A stretch of DNA of 32,471 nucleotides from Limnohabitans sp. Rim8 (GTDB lineage Bacteria; Pseudomonadota; Gammaproteobacteria; Burkholderiales; Burkholderiaceae_C), in assembly GCA_945875955.1 (NCBI GenBank), contig CAMCNQ010000005.1, forward strand, positions 1 through 32,471, given 5' to 3'. This document shows, piece by piece, positions 26,196-32,471 of this stretch. The first letter of the stretch is position 1. Each line of letters opens with the position of its first letter. A model generated the notes under the pieces. That model saw only the letters and a list, made by a program, of their open reading frames with translations, searched no databases and had not been told where the DNA came from. The position numbers were made by a program, and so were the translations under genes.

Positions 26196-27134
26196 ATGAA
26201 CACAACAATTGAAAACACTTGGGTAGACGCGCAGGCCCAAACCAGTGATGCAGCCGCCAAAGCCATCAAGATCGAGCGCGAAACCCACAAGCTGGAAAAG
26301 CGCTTGTGTCGCCAGATGGGCCAGGCCATCAGTGACTTCAACCTGATTGAGGCGGGTGACCGCATCATGGTCTGCATGTCGGGCGGCAAAGACAGCTACG
26401 GCATGCTGGACATCCTGCTCAAAATGAAAGCCCGCGCACCGGTGGACTTCGGGCTGGTCGCGGTGAACCTGGACCAAAAGCAGCCGGGCTTTCCCGAACA
26501 CATCCTGCCGGCTTACCTGAAAGAATTGGGCGTTGAATACCACATCGAAACGCAAGACACCTACTCGATCGTGAAGGACAAGATTCCCGAAGGCAAGACC
26601 ATGTGCAGCCTGTGCTCGCGCCTGCGTCGGGGCATTTTGTACCGCGTGGCGCGTGAGCTCAAGTGCAACAAGTTGGCGCTGGGCCACCACCGCGACGACA
26701 TGCTGCAGACCTTTTTTCTGAACATGTTCTTTGGCGGCAAACTCAAGGGCATGCCCCCGAAGCTGGTGAGCGACAACGGCGAGTTCATGGTGATCCGGCC
26801 CCTGGCCTACGTGGCCGAGACCGACCTGATCCGTTGGGCAGAGCACCGACAGTTCCCCATCATCCCCTGCACACTGTGTGGCAGCCAGGAAAACCTGCAG
26901 CGCCTACAAGTGGGCAATATGTTGCGCGAGTGGCAAAAAAAGCACCCTGGCCGCATTGAAAACATGTTTGCCGCTTTGCAAAACGTGGTGCCCTCTCACC
27001 TGATGGATGCCAAGCTGCATGGCTTCAAAGACCTGAAAATCACCGGCATTGAATCGGACGATGGCGACAAGGCCTTTGACGAGGAAGAATTCAAGGAAGC
27101 CTCCTTGCCGGGAATTCAGGTCATCTCTCTGTAA
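26196..27134 (+). CDS. ttcA: tRNA 2-thiocytidine(32) synthetase
   Basis: [20 protein letters not shown]-loop; [14 protein letters not shown] and [12 protein letters not shown] cysteine motifs. Confidence 0.95.
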   Translation: MNTTIENTWVDAQAQTSDAAAKAIKIERETHKLEKRLCRQMGQAISDFNLIEAGDRIMVCMSGGKDSYGMLDILLKMKARAPVDFGLVAVNLDQKQPGFPEHILPAYLKELGVEYHIETQDTYSIVKDKIPEGKTMCSLCSRLRRGILYRVARELKCNKLALGHHRDDMLQTFFLNMFFGGKLKGMPPKLVSDNGEFMVIRPLAYVAETDLIRWAEHRQFPIIPCTLCGSQENLQRLQVGNMLREWQKKHPGRIENMFAALQNVVPSHLMDAKLHGFKDLKITGIESDDGDKAFDEEEFKEASLPGIQVISL

Positions 27135-27152
27135 ACCTCTAAAGGACTGGTC

Positions 27153-27782
27153 ATGCGCACAGAAACTCGACAGCTCAAGCGGTGGTTTTCGGTGGCCTTG
27201 GCCGCACTGGCCTTGGGCCTGCTGTCAGGCTGCGCCTCTATGCGCCTGATCGACAGCGATGTGGTCTCGGTGAACGCAGCACCTTCGGGCATGAACCTGC
27301 AAGGGGCCAAGTACCGCTTTGAGCGCCTGCCCTCCCAAGCCAACAACCCCGAAGCCGGGCTGGCCGAACAGCAAGCCCAAGCGGCCATGACCGCCGTCGG
27401 CTTGGTCCGCGACGACGCGGGGGCCACATTGAGCGTGCTGGTGGGTTTCAACGGCACACAGTACTTGGCCGACCCTTGGGGCCGCCCCATGGGGCCCGGC
27501 TTGACCCCCTTCGGGAGCTTGACCATCGGCTCAGGGTTTGGCTCTCATTTTGGAGTGGGCATGGGCATGCGCTTTCCGCCGCCCACCCACTACAAGCGCG
27601 AAGTCAGTGTGCTCATGCGCGACTTGAAATCTGGCCAAGTGGTCTATGAAACCCGCGCCAGCCACTCGGGCCCTTGGAACGACAGCGTGCCGATTTTCGC
27701 CACCTTGTTCCAGGCTGCACTGGCCAACTTTCCCAACCCACCGGCTGGCTTGCGCCGGGTCAACATCGAGCTGCCGCGCTGA
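27153..27782 (+). CDS. DUF4136-like lipoprotein
   Basis: Lipobox LGLLSGCASMRLIDSDV; C-terminal KREVSVLMRDLKSGQVVYETRASHSGPW. Confidence 0.8.
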   Translation: MRTETRQLKRWFSVALAALALGLLSGCASMRLIDSDVVSVNAAPSGMNLQGAKYRFERLPSQANNPEAGLAEQQAQAAMTAVGLVRDDAGATLSVLVGFNGTQYLADPWGRPMGPGLTPFGSLTIGSGFGSHFGVGMGMRFPPPTHYKREVSVLMRDLKSGQVVYETRASHSGPWNDSVPIFATLFQAALANFPNPPAGLRRVNIELPR

Positions 27783-27796
27783 ACCCTAAGGACATC

Positions 27797-28441
27797 ATGG
27801 AGCCGACCCGCATTCTGGCCATCCGTCACGGTGAAACCGCCTGGAACGTCGACACCCGGCTGCAAGGCCATTTGGACATTCCACTGAACGACGTGGGCCT
27901 GCGCCAAGCGCAGCATTTGGCCCAAGCCTTGGCGCAGCGTGACACCATCGATGCGGTTTACGCCAGCGACCTGTCGCGGGCCCACACCACAGCCCAAACC
28001 ATCGCACTGGCCACAGGTCAAAAGGTGAACACCCATGCGGGTTTGCGTGAGCGGCATTTTGGCGCTTTTCAGGGCCGCACCTTTGCCGAAATCGAGGCTG
28101 AACTGCCTGAACACGCCAGCCAGTGGCGCACCAGGGTGCCCGAGTGGGCCCCGCCAGAAGGCGGTGAGTCTTTGATCGTGCTGCGTGAGCGCATCTTGCG
28201 CACCGTCGATGAATTGGCCTCTCAACACCCAGGCCAGCAGATTGTGATGGTGGCGCATGGCGGCGTGCTGGACATCCTCTACCGCGCCGCAACCCGGCTG
28301 GCTTTGCAGGCCCCGCGCACCTGGCAGCTCACCAACACCGCCGTGAACCGGTTGTTGTGGACGCCACAAGGCCTGTCCCTGGTGGGCTGGGGAGACACTT
28401 CGCACCTGGAGGCACTGGCCAAAGACGAAACATCGGCCTGA
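27797..28441 (+). CDS. Histidine phosphatase / phosphoglycerate mutase-family protein
   Basis: RILAIRHGETAWNVDTRLQGHLDIPLNDVGLRQAQ...YASDLSRAHTTAQ...RERHFGAFQG...VMVAHGGVLDILYR. Confidence 0.92.
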   Translation: MEPTRILAIRHGETAWNVDTRLQGHLDIPLNDVGLRQAQHLAQALAQRDTIDAVYASDLSRAHTTAQTIALATGQKVNTHAGLRERHFGAFQGRTFAEIEAELPEHASQWRTRVPEWAPPEGGESLIVLRERILRTVDELASQHPGQQIVMVAHGGVLDILYRAATRLALQAPRTWQLTNTAVNRLLWTPQGLSLVGWGDTSHLEALAKDETSA

Positions 28442-28519
28442 GCGGCTTTGACTGCGCCCCGTCCGGCGGCGCGAAGACAACCATTTATCTGACAGGGAAT
28501 GACACCGAACTGGCGCGCC

Positions 28520-29572
28520 TTACATGCGTTCGCCAAAGGACTTGGGCGGCGTAACGCCCAGGTGCTTGAAGGCCGCAAGGGTGGCGATGCGGCCACGTGG
28601 CGTGCGCTGCAAATAGCCCTGCTGAATCAAGTAGGGCTCGATCACGTCTTCGATGGTGTCGCGCTCCTCGCCGATGCTGGCCGCAATGTTGTCCAGCCCC
28701 ACCGGGCCACCGTCAAAACGGTGGATCACCGCCTCCAGCAGCTTGCGGTCCATCAGGTCAAAGCCTTCGGGGTCCACGTCCAGCATCACCAGGGCTTTTT
28801 GCGCGATGCCCTTGTGGATGGTGCCGTCGCCCTTGACGTCGGCATAGTCGCGCACCCGGCGCAGCAAACGGTTGGCAATGCGCGGTGTGCCGCGTGAGCG
28901 GCGGGCAATCTCGAAAGAGCCTTCTGGGTCGATGGGCGCTTTGAGCAAACCGGCGCTGCGCGTGACGATGCGTGTGAGTTCTTCAGCCGTGTAAAACTCC
29001 AGCCGCGAAACGATGCCAAAGCGGTCGCGCAAGGGGTTGGTGAGCATGCCGGCTCGGGTGGTGGCGCCCACCAGGGTGAAGGGCTGCAAGTCGAGCTTGA
29101 TGCTGCGCGCCGCCGGTCCCTCACCGATCATGATGTCGATCTGGTAATCCTCCAGCGCGGGGTACAAGATTTCTTCGACCACGGGGGACAAGCGGTGGAT
29201 TTCGTCGATGAAGAGCACATCGTTGCGCTCCAAGTTGGTCAAGAGGGCCGCCAAGTCCTTGGGTTTTTCGAGCACCGGCCCGCTGGTTTGGCGCAGGTTC
29301 ACACCCAACTCGGCCGCGATGATGTGGCTGAGCGTGGTTTTACCCAGTCCTGGCGGGCCAAACAGCAAGACATGGTCCAGCGGTTCTTGGCGCATCTTGG
29401 CGGCGCTGATGAAGATTTCCAACTGCTCGCGCACCTTGACTTGGCCCACGTAATCGTCAAGCAGTTTGGGACGCAAAGCACGCTCGATCGCCTCTTCTTG
29501 ATGGGACACGGGCGCGGCCGAAATCACCCGGGGCTCGGGTTGGGGGGCAAAGTCGTCGGTGCGGATGCTCAT
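28520..29572 (-). CDS. ruvB: Holliday junction branch migration helicase RuvB
   Basis: [58 protein letters not shown]...FIDEIHRL. Confidence 0.98.
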   Translation of the reverse strand: MSIRTDDFAPQPEPRVISAAPVSHQEEAIERALRPKLLDDYVGQVKVREQLEIFISAAKMRQEPLDHVLLFGPPGLGKTTLSHIIAAELGVNLRQTSGPVLEKPKDLAALLTNLERNDVLFIDEIHRLSPVVEEILYPALEDYQIDIMIGEGPAARSIKLDLQPFTLVGATTRAGMLTNPLRDRFGIVSRLEFYTAEELTRIVTRSAGLLKAPIDPEGSFEIARRSRGTPRIANRLLRRVRDYADVKGDGTIHKGIAQKALVMLDVDPEGFDLMDRKLLEAVIHRFDGGPVGLDNIAASIGEERDTIEDVIEPYLIQQGYLQRTPRGRIATLAAFKHLGVTPPKSFGERM

Positions 29573-29934
29573 GGGGTGACCAACTCGATGATGTCGTTGA
29601 GCTCAAGACGAGCCGTTTGAAAAATGGCTTCGTTGACCCGCTTCCAGGTGTGTGGTGTCGCGCCACGCTGGCGCCAGTCGAAGCTCTTGGGCTGGTTGCA
29701 AATGATGTAACTGGGCTGTTTCGCCGATTTGCTGTTGTCGATCGCAAACGGGTTGGTGGCGTTGTACGCCGCCGTGGACATGGGAAAGCCGATCACGATG
29801 GATGTTTTGTCGTTGAAGGCTTTGGGCGACAGGACCAACATCGGGTGCATGTCGCGCATCTCGCGGCCCGCCTGGGGGTTGAAGTTGATCCAGATGATGT
29901 CTTGCCGGTCGGGCACCCAAAGGGCTCGGCTCAC
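29569..29934 (-). CDS. MazF/PemK-family toxin (endoribonuclease)
   Basis: [58 protein letters not shown]...; GTG start at 29934 overlaps antitoxin stop; stop overlaps ruvB ATG. Confidence 0.9.
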   Translation of the reverse strand: MSRALWVPDRQDIIWINFNPQAGREMRDMHPMLVLSPKAFNDKTSIVIGFPMSTAAYNATNPFAIDNSKSAKQPSYIICNQPKSFDWRQRGATPHTWKRVNEAIFQTARLELNDIIELVTP

Positions 29935-30203
29935 TTGACGCCTTCGGTGCCAGCACCAAACTCCACGCCTTGCGGTGCGTCGGGCATCACTTCGCCACCG
30001 TGCACCTGCGGGTCAAAGGCGGCGAGCTTGTCTTGCAGGCTCGGGCGCTGGGGCATGGCGCGCAGTTCCAGACAGCCCTTGGCCACCACCGTGGCCTGCA
30101 ATGGCGTGCCGGGCGTGATGCCCAGCGACTGCATCAGCTCACGGCTGAGCCGGATGCCGTGGCTGTTGCCCCAGGCGGAAATCGTCAAAGCAGTTGTTTT
30201 CAT
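29931..30203 (-). CDS. MazE/AbrB-type antitoxin
   Basis: MKTTALTISAWGNSHGIRLSRELMQSLGITPGTPLQATVVAKGCLELRAM; typical swapped-hairpin AbrB motif. Start corrected to 30203. Confidence 0.9.
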   Translation of the reverse strand: MKTTALTISAWGNSHGIRLSRELMQSLGITPGTPLQATVVAKGCLELRAMPQRPSLQDKLAAFDPQVHGGEVMPDAPQGVEFGAGTEGVK

Positions 30204-30212
30204 GATGTCAGT

Positions 30213-30227
30213 ATATCCATCGGATAT
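30213..30227. promoter_or_regulatory. Candidate MazE operator palindrome
   Basis: ATATCC-ATC-GGATAT immediately upstream of the antitoxin ATG; overlaps a TATACT -10-like hexamer (30210-30215, minus strand). Confidence 0.5.
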
Positions 30228-30251
30228 CCAAATACAAGTCAACCCGAATGC

Positions 30252-30827
30252 TTATTTGTTCAAGGCTTTGAGCGCCAGTTTGATGCCTTCGCTCACGCCC
30301 ACATCGACGGGCAGGCTCTTGAGCGAGGCTGCCGCTTCTTTGTCGCTGTAACCCAGCGCCATCAAGGCTTGCTGGATGTCGCTTTGCGCATCGCTGGCGT
30401 GGACCGCAAACAAGCCGCCCACCTCGCCGCCTAGTTTGCCTTTGAGCTCAAGCAGCAGGCGTTCAGCGGTTTTTTTGCCAATGCCAGGCACCTTGACCAA
30501 GCGCCCCGCTTCTTGGCTGGTGATGGCCTGGGCCAAATCGGCCACGCTCATGCCCGACAGCACACTGAGCGCGGTGCGGGGGCCAACGCCCGTGATTTTG
30601 ATCAGTTGGCGAAAGGCTTCGCGCTCACCCAAGGTGGCAAAACCATACAAAATTTGGGCATCTTCGCGCACCACAAAATGGGTGACCAGGCTGACCTTTT
30701 CGCCCATGGCCGGCAGGTTGTAAAAGGTGCTCATGGGCACGTTGACCTCGTAGCCGACGCCTTGGCAGTCCACGATCACCTCGGGTGGGTTTTTGTCGCT
30801 CAGGATGCCGGTGAGTTTGCCGATCAT
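30252..30827 (-). CDS. ruvA: Holliday junction branch migration protein RuvA
   Basis: [39 protein letters not shown]...[14 protein letters not shown]...[20 protein letters not shown]. Start corrected to 30827. Confidence 0.97.
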   Translation of the reverse strand: MIGKLTGILSDKNPPEVIVDCQGVGYEVNVPMSTFYNLPAMGEKVSLVTHFVVREDAQILYGFATLGEREAFRQLIKITGVGPRTALSVLSGMSVADLAQAITSQEAGRLVKVPGIGKKTAERLLLELKGKLGGEVGGLFAVHASDAQSDIQQALMALGYSDKEAAASLKSLPVDVGVSEGIKLALKALNK

Positions 30828-30920
30828 GGAGGGGCCTTTGGATTGCAGTGATCTGTAGGAGAATCGGGGCTCCTCGGCCTGCAAAGAACCCGGCGAACCA
30901 CCACGCACAGGATTATCCAC

Positions 30921-31901
30921 TTGATCGTCAGACACACCTTCACGCCGCACAACAATACACGGCTGTCCCACATGTGTGGCCCCATGGATGCCCACCTGCG
31001 CACCATTGAGGCGGGCCTGCAAGTGGGCATCGCCCACCGCCACGAGCAGTTCAAAGTCGACGGCCCCAAGGCCGTAGCCCTGCATGCCATGGAGATTTTG
31101 CAGGCCATTTACGAACGCGCTGACCGGCCCATTTCGCCCGACATGGTGCAGCTCATGCTGGTGGGCGACAGTGCGGGCGAAGAAGGCCATCTGCCTGCCT
31201 TGCAAACCCGCCGCACCGACCTGAAGGCCCGCACCCCGGTGCAAGCGGCCTATCTTTCGCAGATCGCCAGCCACGACATCACCTTTGGCATTGGTCCTGC
31301 GGGCACAGGGAAAACTTATTTGGCCGTGGCCTGCGCGGTCGATGCACTGGAGCGCGCCAGCGTGCAGCGCATTGTGCTCACGCGCCCGGCTGTGGAAGCG
31401 GGTGAACGACTGGGCTTTTTACCCGGTGATTTGTCGCAAAAGGTGGACCCGTATTTGCGCCCGCTGTACGACGCGCTGTACGACCTGATGGGCCACGACA
31501 AGGTGCTCAAGGCCTTTGAGCGCAACGCCATCGAGGTCGCACCGCTGGCCTTCATGCGCGGGCGCACCCTGAACAACGCGTTTGTGATTTTGGACGAGGC
31601 GCAAAACACCAGCACCGAGCAAATGAAAATGTTCCTGACCCGCATTGGCTTTGGCGCCAAGGCCGTGATCACAGGCGATGTCAGCCAGATCGACCTGCCC
31701 AAGGGGCAACTGTCGGGTCTGATCGATGCCGAGCGGGTTTTGAAGCGCGTCAAGGGCATTGCCTTCACGCGCTTTTCCAGCGCCGATGTGGTGCGCCACC
31801 CGCTGGTGGCCCGCATCGTGGACGCCTATGATGCGCAAGGCAGCGCGCCCATGCGCGCGGGTGTGGTGACCCGCCGCAAAGCTTTGCCAACCGACGATTG
31901 A
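30921..31901 (+). CDS. PhoH-like (YbeZ) ATPase; start uncertain
   Basis: [22 protein letters not shown]...[34 protein letters not shown]...[32 protein letters not shown]. Confidence 0.95.
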   Translation: MIVRHTFTPHNNTRLSHMCGPMDAHLRTIEAGLQVGIAHRHEQFKVDGPKAVALHAMEILQAIYERADRPISPDMVQLMLVGDSAGEEGHLPALQTRRTDLKARTPVQAAYLSQIASHDITFGIGPAGTGKTYLAVACAVDALERASVQRIVLTRPAVEAGERLGFLPGDLSQKVDPYLRPLYDALYDLMGHDKVLKAFERNAIEVAPLAFMRGRTLNNAFVILDEAQNTSTEQMKMFLTRIGFGAKAVITGDVSQIDLPKGQLSGLIDAERVLKRVKGIAFTRFSSADVVRHPLVARIVDAYDAQGSAPMRAGVVTRRKALPTDD

Positions 31902-31958
31902 TTTCTTGGCGCGGGTGCAGCCCACGCTCAAAACCTCCACCTCCCACCGCGCCCGCCC

Positions 31959-32414
31959 ATGCCTTTGCAACAACTTCAGCTGTCCCTGCAATTCGGTGAC
32001 ATTCCCAACGCCGCCCGCCACCGCGCCGCCCTGCCCCGCCATGCGGTGAGGCGTGCGATTCGGCATGCCTTGGCGCGGGACGCCGAGATCACGGTGCGCA
32101 TCGTGGGTGCAGAGGAAGGCCTCGCGCTGAACCTGAGTTACCGTAAAAAAGACCACGCCACCAACGTGTTGACCTTTGATTACGAGCAAGACCCTGTGGT
32201 GATGGCCGACCTGGTGCTGTGCGCGCCCGTGGTGGCCCGCGAGGCCAAGGAACAGGGCAAGACGCTGGCCGCGCATTACATGCATTTGCTGGTGCACGGC
32301 ACGCTGCATGCCCAGGGTTGGGACCACGAAACCAGCTCGGCGGATGCTGAGGAGATGGAGGCTTATGAGGTAGCCATTTTGGCGGGTTTGGGTTTGAAGA
32401 ACCCTTACGCTTAG
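31959..32414 (+). CDS. ybeY: rRNA maturation RNase YbeY
   Basis: [20 protein letters not shown]...[19 protein letters not shown] (HGxLHxxGxDH metal motif). Confidence 0.96.
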   Translation: MPLQQLQLSLQFGDIPNAARHRAALPRHAVRRAIRHALARDAEITVRIVGAEEGLALNLSYRKKDHATNVLTFDYEQDPVVMADLVLCAPVVAREAKEQGKTLAAHYMHLLVHGTLHAQGWDHETSSADAEEMEAYEVAILAGLGLKNPYA

Positions 32415-32471
32415 TTGTGTTTGTGGGGTGTTGGCGGTGAGGACTGGAATGGGGTGGGGCCGGGTTCCTCA

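Overview
This window looks like a chromosomal segment of a GC-rich betaproteobacterium. Gene content and protein style suggest Burkholderiales/Comamonadaceae, but that is inference from the sequence only. Most of it is ordinary housekeeping: the C-terminus of an Lrp/AsnC-like regulator, glmU, an MBL-fold hydrolase, TetR, 5-formyl-THF cyclo-ligase, a soluble lytic transglycosylase, a molybdopterin oxidoreductase, CapA-like, M20 and DUF2817 peptidases, an NDUFA9-like epimerase, GST, cca, trxC, infA, a DUF2905 protein, an NDUFAF7-like methyltransferase, a pteridine reductase with two FolB-like proteins, ttcA, a DUF4136 lipoprotein, a histidine phosphatase, ruvB, ruvA, phoH-like and ybeY. The most interesting region is the minus-strand accessory cluster at about 19.2-23.15 kb. 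It encodes an outer-membrane beta-barrel-like protein, a small Sec-signal-bearing precursor with an embedded double-glycine-type leader (LSGQEMNETEGA), an AT-rich orphan, a two-TM orphan, a periplasmic C39-family peptidase and a DUF2059-like secreted protein. I read it as a candidate two-step-processed (Sec, then C39) peptide export system. Its first gene appears to be driven by a promoter whose 17-bp spacer contains a G9 homopolymer, a classical phase-variation architecture. Other notable items are a MazEF-like module lodged between ruvA and ruvB, a 4 x 24-bp tandem repeat running into a REP-like element, a possible IS200/IS605-type end relic, and structured intergenic regions.
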